From Nitrospira sp. UBA5698 (lineage in GTDB: Bacteria > Nitrospirota > Nitrospiria > Nitrospirales > Nitrospiraceae): 64,000 nt of DNA. The notes under the pieces were generated by a model. That model was given only the letters and a program-made list of their open reading frames with translations. It had not been told where the DNA came from and did no database searches. Made by a program: the position numbers and the translations under genes. Position 1 is the first letter of the stretch. Each line of letters starts with the position of its first letter. Shown piece after piece: positions 43,443 through 51,711 of this stretch. Location of the stretch: contig DIHK01000007.1 of the NCBI GenBank assembly GCA_002420115.1, forward strand, positions 170,601-234,600. The letters run 5' to 3'.

Positions 43443-44535
43443 GCTCACTGTCCTCTTCTTGCGTCTGATGTTCCATGGCCATGATGGCCTCAAGTTTATC
43501 GGCAATCAGGCCGGCATTATATGCCACCAGGCCGTCGCGATCAGTTCGGAGTTGGTCAAAGGTTTCCTTGTGCGGACGCAGGACTCCCACGTCTTTGATC
43601 TTGGCCAAGGCTTCCATTGCATAGACCCGAAGCGGTCGGATAGGGATGGCGTCGAGATAGAGCTGGGTTGGGCGAGAGTCCCCGATCAACCCCAACGCTT
43701 TGATCGCCAGTTCCTTGACTCCGGTATCCTTGTCCTGTTCCAGTCGTTTCATCAGTGGGATGACGGCCCGTACATCTCCGATTTTCCCCAGGAGGTCGGC
43801 TGCCGCCTCGCGTACGAGCCAATCCTCATCTTCGAGATATTCGAGAAGGATTTCTACACTAGGACGTCCGATTCTCAGAAGGTCGATGACAGTCGACATC
43901 CGTGCCTCTTCCCGCTCGCTGGCCCCTTCAACATCGCGCAGCGCATTGAATGTCACATCGATGTGTTCCCGGATGGCGCTCAGTTTTTTTAATGTGCCGA
44001 CGGCGATTTCTCGAACAGCGGGTTGTCCCATCGCATCGATGAAGGCGTCAATGGAACGAGGATCGAGTAATTGATCAAGCATCAGGGCTGCGGCAAGTTG
44101 CGCTTCAGCATTGGGGTGCTTGAGCAGATCGCACAAAGGCAACACAGCAGTCGGAATGGCACCGATCAAGTGTGTTAAGACCTGTCTTATCGGGCCTTCC
44201 GGTGTGTGGGGTAACAAGGCAACCAACGCCCGTGCGGTGTCCACATCGAGCACGCCAGCCATCTGCTCCAGGGCCGTCGCTGCAGCGTTGCGGACACCAT
44301 CCTCGTCGAGTTCGAGCAGTTCGACGAGGGCGACTCCGGCCCGTGGGTCCTTGATACGAGCCAACATCGCCGCCGCTTCCTTCTTCAGCTCCGTAGAACC
44401 GGTTCGTAGCGCGTCCATCAGTGCCTGGACCGATCGTGGTCCACCGGCCACACAGGCTGCAGTCGCCCGCATACGGCGCCAATCTTCTTCGTGGGTGAGT
44501 TCAGAGACCAGGGTCTCAATAGTTTCTTTTGACAT
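43435..44535 (-). CDS. HEAT-repeat protein
   Basis: About 366 residues from ATG 44535 (MSKETIETLVSEL); a start at 44577 is possible. Ten or so HEAT repeats (for example WRRMRATAACVAGG, PRAGVALVELLELDEDGV, IDAFIDAMGQPAVREIAVG). The stop lies within the start of the next gene (8-base overlap) and the gene starts 6 bases after the previous HEAT gene's stop, so the cluster is a tight operon. One central segment (VDTARALVALLPHTPEGPIR) is less regular and may break the superhelix. Confidence 0.8.
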   Translation of the reverse strand: MSKETIETLVSELTHEEDWRRMRATAACVAGGPRSVQALMDALRTGSTELKKEAAAMLARIKDPRAGVALVELLELDEDGVRNAAATALEQMAGVLDVDTARALVALLPHTPEGPIRQVLTHLIGAIPTAVLPLCDLLKHPNAEAQLAAALMLDQLLDPRSIDAFIDAMGQPAVREIAVGTLKKLSAIREHIDVTFNALRDVEGASEREEARMSTVIDLLRIGRPSVEILLEYLEDEDWLVREAAADLLGKIGDVRAVIPLMKRLEQDKDTGVKELAIKALGLIGDSRPTQLYLDAIPIRPLRVYAMEALAKIKDVGVLRPHKETFDQLRTDRDGLVAYNAGLIADKLEAIMAMEHQTQEEDSEHD

Positions 44536-44540
44536 GGCGT

Positions 44541-45638
44541 TCAGAGGCGGCTGATGGAGATCTGGCGTGGTCTCCATCCCACGAGCGTCAAGGTCTCACG
44601 AACGTGGAACAGGATGTTTTCGTCCGATGAATTATTCAAGAGGGGAATGAGAACGGGAACGACTTTCGATCCGAATTTGGCCAATGAGGCGGCCGCTTCT
44701 GCACGGGTATGGGTCGGGCTCAGGGCTGCGACGAGTGAAGGAATTGCCCTGTCGTCACCAATCAATCCTAATGCCCGTACTGCCGCCCCTTGCGTGATGA
44801 GCTCCTCACTCCACTGATCCCCACAGCCGGCGACTGTTCGGGTCGCTTCCGGTGGGGCGTTGCCTGTGATGACATCGATCAGAACGGGCACGGCACAGGG
44901 GTGGCCGATACGCCCGAGCGCCTCGACCGCGACGGTCCGTAACCCCGGTTCACGCATAGCCACATATAAATGATCCACAGCTTGGGCACCACCGATTTCG
45001 CCTAACGCCCGCACGGCATCTTCGCGAACAGCGGAATCGCGATCGTTGAACAGGACCGAGAGCAGCGGTTCAACCGCACGAGAGGATCGGGCCTTGCCGA
45101 GCGATTCCACTGCATGCAATCGAACGAGCCAGTCGTCGTGTTTCAACGCCTGCACTAAGCATGGAATCGCGGCGTCACCGATGGCCGCCAGGGCTGTCGC
45201 TGACTCCTCACGAACCGCCTTGACTCTATCTTGGAGGAGCGGGATCAGGGCCTCGACGGTCTCTGCGCTCTTCACGTGGCCCAAGGCCTGAGCCGCGTGC
45301 ATCCGGACGATCCAATCGTTGCTTCTCAGTGCCGACAAGAGGGGAGTGATTGCTCGCTCATCCGCAATGGTCGTCAGGATCGCCGAGGCTGCTTCTTGAA
45401 CGGCTAAATCGTTGTCCGTCAGGCAGGCGCCGAGTGCTTCCACCGTCGGAGTTCCGATAGCACGCAACGCTTCCGCTGCTGCTTCACGCACGGAACGATC
45501 TTGGTCTCGAAGGAGGGACACGAGAGGAGTGACCGCACGCGGATCTTTGAGCTGGCCAAGCAGACGTGCTGCCTCTTCACGGATCGCCCAATCCTCGTCC
45601 CGGAGCGCGGCCATCTGTTCTGCAACCTCGTCGACCAT
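44541..45638 (-). CDS. HEAT-repeat protein
   Basis: About 365 residues from ATG 45638 (MVDEVAEQMAALRDEDWAIR). The frame is open to 45716, but the extra residues are encoded by the palindromic repeat element that lies immediately upstream, so the later start is preferred. At least ten HEAT repeats of the DWAIREEAARLLGQL / DPRAVTPLVSLLRDQDRSVR type, with a non-repeat insert near GNAPPEATRTVAGCGDQWSE. Cytosolic by sequence. Confidence 0.8.
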   Translation of the reverse strand: MVDEVAEQMAALRDEDWAIREEAARLLGQLKDPRAVTPLVSLLRDQDRSVREAAAEALRAIGTPTVEALGACLTDNDLAVQEAASAILTTIADERAITPLLSALRSNDWIVRMHAAQALGHVKSAETVEALIPLLQDRVKAVREESATALAAIGDAAIPCLVQALKHDDWLVRLHAVESLGKARSSRAVEPLLSVLFNDRDSAVREDAVRALGEIGGAQAVDHLYVAMREPGLRTVAVEALGRIGHPCAVPVLIDVITGNAPPEATRTVAGCGDQWSEELITQGAAVRALGLIGDDRAIPSLVAALSPTHTRAEAAASLAKFGSKVVPVLIPLLNNSSDENILFHVRETLTLVGWRPRQISISRL

Positions 45639-45650
45639 ATTGCTCTCTGT

Positions 45651-45774
45651 CAGAATGTTGAAAAAGTCCGCCAGCTTCGTTCTCGCTTCGCTCAGAGGCT
45701 CAACATACGGCCCCAAGTATGCGGCGCCTCTTCACTCGATGCGGGCTCGCTGGGCGGTCCTTTTGAAGATCCTG
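45651..45774. mobile_element. MITE-like palindromic element (124 bp)
   Basis: Near-terminal inverted repeats: CAGAATGTTGAAAAAGTCCG at the left end and, reverse-complemented, CAGGATCTTCAAAAGGACCG at the right end. Inner arms GAGGCTCAACATAC and GTATGCGGCGCCTC also pair imperfectly, so the whole element folds as one long hairpin with a short apical loop. No transposase is encoded, as in MITEs or REP-like elements. I recall closely similar ~120-bp palindromes in other Nitrospira genomes, but this is from memory. Confidence 0.6.
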
Positions 45775-45860
45775 TGGGATATTGAAATGCTCCGTGTGAT
45801 CGTTCAATCCCTTACCTGGTGACCGTGCACGCAGGAATGGAGCATATCCGTCGGACTCAA

Positions 45861-47216
45861 TTAGACGGTGTCACCGGATGGTCCAAACCGTCCGGTCTGT
45901 CCCAATGGCCGATCGATGCGCAGGTTGTCGGCTTGGCTGGAACTGATTTCTACTTCCTCATCGGAGGGAGCCCATCCAAGCGTTTCCAAGGTTTCGAGCG
46001 CAATCTGCTTGAGGGCATCTTTGGCCGTCAGGCGAACTGAGGCGTACGACAGGACGCGTTCCTTCTCCGCCTCAACCTCAGAAGCCTTGGGGTCATAGAG
46101 AAAGGCAATGAGCGGTTCGATTGCGGCATCTCCGATGACGGTCAGAGCAGCTGCGGCCTTTTCACGCAAGACTCCGTCTTTCAGCAACATGATCAGATCA
46201 GGAATCACACGTGGATCACGAAACTGCCCCAGCGCAGTCGCCGCCGCTTCCTTGATGAACGCATCCTCACTGACGATACATCCGGGTGTCGGTGAGCCTT
46301 CCTGCTTGATCCCTTTGCCTTTTAAGGCATTCAGCACGGCCGGGAGCGCGCGTGAGTCGCCGATCATCCCAAGTGACGCGATGGCATGGCGCTTCACGGC
46401 CCCGTCTTTCATGGCTTCCATCAGTGCATCGATGGCCCGTGGGTCGCCGATCATACCGAGCGCAATCGTGGCATCTTCACGAACGGCTCGATCCGGGTCT
46501 TTCAATGCTGTGATGAGGGCCTCCACCACTTTGGCGTCACGGACCCAGGTCCGGCCGATTTGATAGTCCGTCGTCATTCCACCCAATGCCCGGGCTGCGT
46601 GACAGCGGACCACGAAATCCTTGTCATTGAGGCTATCAATCAGCGGATCAACCGATGGTTGTCCGATGTACACCAACGCGGTTCCTGCGGTTTCTCTGAC
46701 GATTTTTGACGAGTCTCTGAACAGTTTGATCAATGCCGGAACGGCCTTCGGATCTGCAATTCGACCAAGAGCCTCGGCTACGGCGCTCTTGACGGCTCCA
46801 TCGCGGTCGCGACAAGAGACAATCAGTGCATCGACGGCTCGAGGATCCTTCATTTTGCCGGCGGCTTTGGCGGCATGTTCTCGAACTCGCCAGCGTTCGT
46901 CCTTCAATGCCGTCACCACACGATCAATGGCAGGCGAGCCTATCTTGGCCATGGCCTCAACCGTCTGGTCTCGCACTTCCATGATCGGGTCATTGAACAG
47001 GTTGATCAGGGCCTCAATCGCTTTGGGACCACCGATTTTTGAGATGCCACAAGCGGCATGGGCACGAACAGACCAATAGTCATCGCCGCAGGCGACGAGT
47101 AGAGCCTCTAAGGTTGAGGGATCACCCAGGTCGGCAAGGGTCTTCGCCGCCTCTTCACGGGTGGCGTCGTCCACGTCCTCAAGTGCGTCCAATAGGGTAT
47201 CGAGTCCGTTAGCCAT
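45861..47216 (-). CDS. Large HEAT-repeat protein
   Basis: A 451-residue protein with twelve or more HEAT repeats (DVDDATREEAAKTLADLGDP, KIGGPKAIEALINLFNDPIM, MKDPRAVDALIVSCRDRDGA). Its ATG lies inside the previous gene's last codons (8-base overlap with the small secreted-protein gene). A loop with SPTPGCIVSEDAFIKE interrupts the array, as does YQIGRTWVRDAKVVEAL. The C terminus (DEEVEISSSQADNLRIDRPL, first 20 residues) is a non-repeat tail. It is the longest of the five and the closest to the exported genes in the operon. Confidence 0.82.
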   Translation of the reverse strand: MANGLDTLLDALEDVDDATREEAAKTLADLGDPSTLEALLVACGDDYWSVRAHAACGISKIGGPKAIEALINLFNDPIMEVRDQTVEAMAKIGSPAIDRVVTALKDERWRVREHAAKAAGKMKDPRAVDALIVSCRDRDGAVKSAVAEALGRIADPKAVPALIKLFRDSSKIVRETAGTALVYIGQPSVDPLIDSLNDKDFVVRCHAARALGGMTTDYQIGRTWVRDAKVVEALITALKDPDRAVREDATIALGMIGDPRAIDALMEAMKDGAVKRHAIASLGMIGDSRALPAVLNALKGKGIKQEGSPTPGCIVSEDAFIKEAAATALGQFRDPRVIPDLIMLLKDGVLREKAAAALTVIGDAAIEPLIAFLYDPKASEVEAEKERVLSYASVRLTAKDALKQIALETLETLGWAPSDEEVEISSSQADNLRIDRPLGQTGRFGPSGDTV

Positions 47217-47676
47217 TGTTTGGTTTCTGGTCGTAATAGGGGTCAGGTTGCCCGCCGTGGGGGTAGGTGCGTTTGCACAACACGATCAAAGTTTGGGTCC
47301 CACGACCTTGCACACACTGGTCCAAGGCGGGTGAGTAATCGATGGTACCGTTCATGCCGACGGTAAAGGGAAAATCGAAGGTGAAACTGATGAACTTGTA
47401 TTTACCGGGCCTGAGTGACAGGTCACGACGCTCAGATGTCTTCGGGGCGTCGAGCGACTCCGGGTCGGAATTCCAGATCGAGGGCGTAACGCCAGGTATT
47501 TGCCACCATGACATGGGGACTAACTTGGTCGCATCAATGGTGATCTGGTGTTCATGGAGATGGGCAGCCGGGCGATCTCCGGCGAAGCTTCCCTCAGCGA
47601 ACACCATCGTCAGCAGGCCTATGACGGTAACACGGAGCGACAAGGACCGGTGTTTCATCGCAATATCGAAATTCAT
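47209..47676 (-). CDS. Small secreted beta-sandwich-like protein
   Basis: A 155-residue protein with an N-terminal signal peptide (SLSLRVTVIGLLTMVFAEGSFAG). ATG 47676 or 47658 could start it; neither has a ribosome site. The mature part is beta-rich (HEHQITIDATKLVPMSWWQI, GKYKFISFTFDFPFTVGMNG) and has two cysteines (LDQCVQGRG, IVLCKRTYP) that could pair. Repeated H-residues near HLHEH may bind metal. It lies 6 bases after the phosphatase-like gene and overlaps the first HEAT gene. Function unknown; it may be a periplasmic partner of the operon. Confidence 0.65.
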   Translation of the reverse strand: MNFDIAMKHRSLSLRVTVIGLLTMVFAEGSFAGDRPAAHLHEHQITIDATKLVPMSWWQIPGVTPSIWNSDPESLDAPKTSERRDLSLRPGKYKFISFTFDFPFTVGMNGTIDYSPALDQCVQGRGTQTLIVLCKRTYPHGGQPDPYYDQKPNNG

Positions 47677-47682
47677 ACAGAG

Positions 47683-48699
47683 TTAGCGCTTCTTGGCACG
47701 GGGTACAGGATGGGTGGCTGTGTTGGTATGGAAAATCTCCTCGATCACCTTGCTGTCCCATTCGGTGTGGGTCTCAAGCTGGAGCATTCGCATGACGGTC
47801 GCCCCGGTATCGATGATGGACACTGGCTGACGGATGACTTGGCCACGCGCGATACCTGCTCCGGAAACGATCCATGGAACGGCCGCTGTCTCGGCCTGTG
47901 TCACTTCACCACCGGCGTCATTCCCCTTTGAACTCAGGGCTGTCACGAGGACGGTCGTGCGGTCCAAGAGATTATAGTGCTTGAAGAGGTCCAGGACGGA
48001 CTTCATCGCAGCATCGACCGTCTTGAGGGCCTGTTGGTATTCCTTCGAATTCCACCCCTGGCTGACACCCGCTCGCCCTGCCTCCGGAAGATGTACCACC
48101 AACAAGTGCGGGAGGGCATGGACGGCATGGCCATACCCGTGACCGCTTGCGGCTTTCTGGAAGTACTGTTGGATGTAGGCGACGAGCTTTTGCGCGCCGC
48201 ACTCGGGGCGCAATGCACCGCAGAGTTGGTAGTCGGTGTAGGGAGCCGGCTTCGCGAGTTGATAGAGGGATTCGTCCATGAAAAAGACGGCGCTGTCTCG
48301 TCCCCCGCCGACATCCAAGTAATCGAAGAGGCTCGGGGCGCGTGGATAGCCTCGGCTGAACTCAAACGAATTCCAGGTGATCCCATGTTTCTCAACTGGC
48401 AGACCGGTGACGAGTGATGCCATCATGGGAAGCCGCAAAGCCGGTTGAACTGCGTTGGCCGACCATGTCACAGACCCTTCTTTGACGAGGGTGCTGAGGA
48501 CCGGCATGGCCCCGCTCTTGAGCGAGTCCTGGCTAAACCCTTCGAGAACGAACAGGATGACATGCTCTGTTATGGGATTGAGCGGAGCGGCTGCTTCCGA
48601 GGGAGGGGTCGCATAAGCGAGCGTATACCCTCCGAAGGCAAGATAGCAGGCTAGAAGGCCTCCCAGGATTGGGCGTTTGCGGGAAGTACGATGCATCAT
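47683..48699 (-). CDS. Alkaline phosphatase-superfamily protein, probable pseudoenzyme
   Basis: Starts at 48699 with a signal peptide (ILGGLLACYLAFGGYTLAYA); longer starts to 48834 are possible. The fold matches the alkaline phosphatase/phosphodiesterase superfamily: HVILFVLEGFSQDSL, SLVTGLPVEKHGITWNSFEF, SLFDYLDVGGGRDSAVFF, and DTGATVMRML. But catalytic positions are altered: the first metal aspartate of the DG motif is glutamate (LEGF), the threonine/serine nucleophile before LPMMASLVTG is arginine or leucine, and the SDHG block reads ALSSKGND. The site appears lost, so a binding rather than catalytic role is likely. It heads the HEAT operon. Confidence 0.7.
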   Translation of the reverse strand: MMHRTSRKRPILGGLLACYLAFGGYTLAYATPPSEAAAPLNPITEHVILFVLEGFSQDSLKSGAMPVLSTLVKEGSVTWSANAVQPALRLPMMASLVTGLPVEKHGITWNSFEFSRGYPRAPSLFDYLDVGGGRDSAVFFMDESLYQLAKPAPYTDYQLCGALRPECGAQKLVAYIQQYFQKAASGHGYGHAVHALPHLLVVHLPEAGRAGVSQGWNSKEYQQALKTVDAAMKSVLDLFKHYNLLDRTTVLVTALSSKGNDAGGEVTQAETAAVPWIVSGAGIARGQVIRQPVSIIDTGATVMRMLQLETHTEWDSKVIEEIFHTNTATHPVPRAKKR

Positions 48700-48873
48700 G
48701 CCGTGACAATGATCCAGTTGTTTCATAGGGGAAAGAGGTACCCTAACATGCAAATTTTCCGGAAGGCAAGGTGGGAGACGGCACCCGCCGAATGCTGGCA
48801 CAACCATCGTTCCGGTGTTAAGCTGAATCCGCAAGGCTGATTATCTGCCGCTTACAGGCGAGAAGGGTACGCG

Positions 48874-49920
48874 ATGTCCGGTCGATTCGAGCCACCGTCG
48901 TTATCCCTCCATATGGCATTTTGCAGGGTTTGTCTTCTGGTTTTGTGCCTTCTCATCATCGCTGCCGATTTCGCCGGCACACCTCCTGCCAGTGCAGAAC
49001 CGCGAGTCGTTAATGCCCAAGGCGAACATCGCATGGGCGACCGCGATACCCGAGAAGATGCGATCCGTCTCGCGACGGAGGCGGCCAAGCGGAATGCCTT
49101 AGAACAGGTCGCCACGTATCTGGAGAGTGTAACGATCGTGGATGGCATGGACGTGACTAAAGACGAGATCCGCACGTATACGGCCGGCTTGGTGCTGGTG
49201 CTCAATCAACAGATCTCCACGAGCCTTGACGGCGATGTGGTAGTCATCAAGGCAGATGTTCTGGCGCAGATGGATACGGAGGAGGTCGCCCGGGCGATCA
49301 CGGCGCTCCGGGAGAACGAAGATGCTCGTGTACAATTGGCCGAGCTGAAGCAAGAAAACGAACAACTTCAAGAAGAGCTCAAGTCGGTGAACCAGGTGCT
49401 GGGCAGCTCCGCCACACCGGAGCAAGTGCAGCAAGCCGCACTTAAGCGGAAAGAAATTCTGAACCGTGTGCAGTCGAATGCGATGGTCTCGCAGGCCTGG
49501 ACCAATTGGGTGCTCATCTCGCCGGTGGGAATTCCGCAAGGTTTTTTGAACAGCGCGATTGGTCTCTTCCCGGCGAATCCGCACATTGCCATTGCCCAGC
49601 AGATCATCGCCTATCGGCAACCCCACACATCACCCGCTTCCCCACGACCGGGGAGTTACCTCGGTCGGATGCCGAGCCATGAGTTGGTCCCGCCTCCCGG
49701 CGGATCCGCAGGGTCTCGTCCGTTCAATGAGACCATTTATCGGGCACCTTCAGGACAGCCTCAGGGTGATCGTCGACCGATGGGCCAACCAGGCCAATGG
49801 AGTGGCGGAGCAAGGCGATCGCCTCAAGCGCCACCATCAGCGGGTCCCCCAGCGGTGCAGCAGCCTGGCTCGCATTATCGGGCAACTCCGTCCTTTGGGG
49901 CGCCGGGGGGAAATCGCTAA
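48874..49920 (+). CDS. Secreted protein with FlgT/LPP20-like N-terminal domain
   Basis: A 348-residue protein with a signal peptide (FCRVCLLVLCLLIIAADFAG). Residues about 42-130 (NAQGEHRMGDRDTREDAIRL, AKRNALEQVATYLESVTIV, GLVLVLNQQISTSLDGDVVV) resemble the N-terminal domain of FlgT or LPP20 lipoproteins. A short coiled coil (RVQLAELKQENEQLQEELKS) follows, then a proline/glycine/serine-rich C terminus (RPGSYLGRMP, GQPQGDRRPMGQPGQW) that is probably unstructured. It divergently faces the HEAT operon. The next gene starts two bases after the stop. Confidence 0.6.
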   Translation: MSGRFEPPSLSLHMAFCRVCLLVLCLLIIAADFAGTPPASAEPRVVNAQGEHRMGDRDTREDAIRLATEAAKRNALEQVATYLESVTIVDGMDVTKDEIRTYTAGLVLVLNQQISTSLDGDVVVIKADVLAQMDTEEVARAITALRENEDARVQLAELKQENEQLQEELKSVNQVLGSSATPEQVQQAALKRKEILNRVQSNAMVSQAWTNWVLISPVGIPQGFLNSAIGLFPANPHIAIAQQIIAYRQPHTSPASPRPGSYLGRMPSHELVPPPGGSAGSRPFNETIYRAPSGQPQGDRRPMGQPGQWSGGARRSPQAPPSAGPPAVQQPGSHYRATPSFGAPGGNR

Positions 49921-49921
49921 A

Positions 49922-50380
49922 GTGGCACTGTTGAAGCAGAATAGAGGACTTGTTGTTATTGGCGTAGGTCTCTGGTTTGGGTGGGGACTTGTGGTTACCA
50001 CGACTCCAGCAGCCGAGGTTGGCTATTCCTCAGATCAGTATTGGATCGGTAAGGGCCAAGGCGACCTCACCAAAGGGAGAACGATCTGCCAGCGTGTATC
50101 GGAGCTGTCGGCAAGGACTGACTTGGCCAAGCAGATCCGGGTGTTGGTCAAGGAACACATGATTGATCGAGTCCGCGAGCGGACGGGGCGTGAGAGTGAG
50201 CAGGATATCGAACTGACACGCGAAGAAATTGTGCAGGAATATCTGCAAGACGTGAAGATTGTTGATCAGCGGATCGATGAAGAGAATAAGATGTGTACCG
50301 CCACTGCCGTGATGTCGAAACGTCAAGTACTGCCGAAGCCTCCCGATCGCACTCCAAGCCCCTCTGATACCCATCAGTAA
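49922..50380 (+). CDS. Secreted FlgT/LPP20-like protein
   Basis: GTG 49922 follows immediately after the previous stop. About 152 residues: a signal peptide (GLVVIGVGLWFGWGLVVTTT) and a mature domain WIGKGQGDLTKGRTICQRVS, SARTDLAKQIRVLVKEHMID, with an EIVQEYLQDVKIVDQRIDEE helix, again of the LPP20/FlgT type. The C terminus is proline-rich. A longer frame reaching into the upstream gene is a shadow. Both genes of the pair share the fold and probably form an envelope complex. Confidence 0.6.
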   Translation: MALLKQNRGLVVIGVGLWFGWGLVVTTTPAAEVGYSSDQYWIGKGQGDLTKGRTICQRVSELSARTDLAKQIRVLVKEHMIDRVRERTGRESEQDIELTREEIVQEYLQDVKIVDQRIDEENKMCTATAVMSKRQVLPKPPDRTPSPSDTHQ

Positions 50381-50442
50381 CGGAGCTCGATCCGTACAGA
50401 TCCGGTTGCAGTCCAGATTCGAGATCGGCTATGTAATCCCTT

Positions 50443-51711
50443 ATGCCTCTCGAAAATAATTTTCAACACGATGAGCTGTCACGCAAGAATCCGGGCGAGC
50501 GTTTGCGCGTCGCAGATCTGACGGATGTTGTTCCTCCAGATTCGCCGGAATGGGGCGTGACCATGGCACGGTATGGGATGTGTCTGTCTCAAGCCGGTGT
50601 CACAAGCGTCGTCTTTCTCCATGGCTCACTCCACGGGACCGATCTGTTCGGTATGCAGCGATTGGATGAGGCGGGTGGATTGAAGCGGGGCTATTCACGA
50701 GGTGTGTCGGGGGTGGATGCCTTGCTTGCGGCGATGCGTGAGGAAACCAACGGCATCCCGTTGCTGCCAGGCGGATTGAGGCCGCCGCTCTCCAACGATG
50801 ATGGGACGAAACATCTGCTCGACGAACAGATCGGGGATGCGGGGAACTTCACTGATGCCTCTGTCGAATCCTTTCGAAGAGCCATCAACGCAAATCTGAC
50901 TCAGTCAATTTCTTGTCGCAGGCTACTGTGGTCATCGGAGCACCACCATCTTGGTCGAGCACTGGCTGCTGTTCGGTTGCTTGATACATTGCATAGGCTC
51001 TGCACAGAGCAGGTCTGGGGAAAGAGCCATCGAATTCTTGTCCAGGCGCATGGGCAAGCCGGTTTGGTCCTGGCCCTCGCCTCAAATATGCTCTGTCCAA
51101 GCCCGATCACCGGGAGGCCAAAGCTCCTCAACATCTTGAACGCCTATGCTGAACAGACACACCAGTCTGAACTTGCTGATGCAATGAGACGTATCGAATC
51201 GCTGCTCACAACAGCCACTCTTCTTAATGGCGTCGCGCTCGACATCGTGACTTTTGGTATGCCGGTTCGCTATGGGTGGGATTCTTCCGGCATTGGAAAG
51301 CTTCTGCATGTCGTGAACCACCGGAATCTGCGAACAGATGGAAAGAACTGGTTGGCAAAGATGGAACTGCCTCAAATCACGATGGAGATGCCGATGGCGT
51401 GGGGCGGGGATTATGTACAAGAGCTGGCCGTGGCCGGCAGTGATGCTGTGCCGACGACGGAACTAGGCAAGGCTGCAAACAAAATGGTCTGGGAGATGGT
51501 TGAGCCTTATGATGGATTTGAACGATGGCTGGAATGTGCCAGACGGGCGGTGCGGTTTCCCAGCGAAGGGCGCTGTCTCCTGGTCGATTACAAAGATAGC
51601 ACTGGCTCAACCAACCCACGCGATCACTACTATGGCCATGCGGTCTACACGCGCCGTCATGCGATGTTGTTCAACCTGACGCAGATCGTTCGTACGTTCT
51701 ACCAGATTTAA
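50443..51711 (+). CDS. Unknown protein, weak alpha/beta-hydrolase character
   Basis: A 422-residue protein. VTSVVFLHGSLHGTDLFGM near residue 55 resembles an oxyanion-hole strand, and RILVQAHGQAGLVLALASN near residue 197 sits where a GxSxG nucleophile elbow would be, but the central residue is Gln, so if this is a hydrolase it is degenerate. RRAVRFPSEGRCLLVDYKDS and DHYYGHAVYTRRHAMLFNL end it. I recognise no family. The stop overlaps the lon stop on the other strand (TTAA at 51708-51711). Confidence 0.6.
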   Translation: MPLENNFQHDELSRKNPGERLRVADLTDVVPPDSPEWGVTMARYGMCLSQAGVTSVVFLHGSLHGTDLFGMQRLDEAGGLKRGYSRGVSGVDALLAAMREETNGIPLLPGGLRPPLSNDDGTKHLLDEQIGDAGNFTDASVESFRRAINANLTQSISCRRLLWSSEHHHLGRALAAVRLLDTLHRLCTEQVWGKSHRILVQAHGQAGLVLALASNMLCPSPITGRPKLLNILNAYAEQTHQSELADAMRRIESLLTTATLLNGVALDIVTFGMPVRYGWDSSGIGKLLHVVNHRNLRTDGKNWLAKMELPQITMEMPMAWGGDYVQELAVAGSDAVPTTELGKAANKMVWEMVEPYDGFERWLECARRAVRFPSEGRCLLVDYKDSTGSTNPRDHYYGHAVYTRRHAMLFNLTQIVRTFYQI

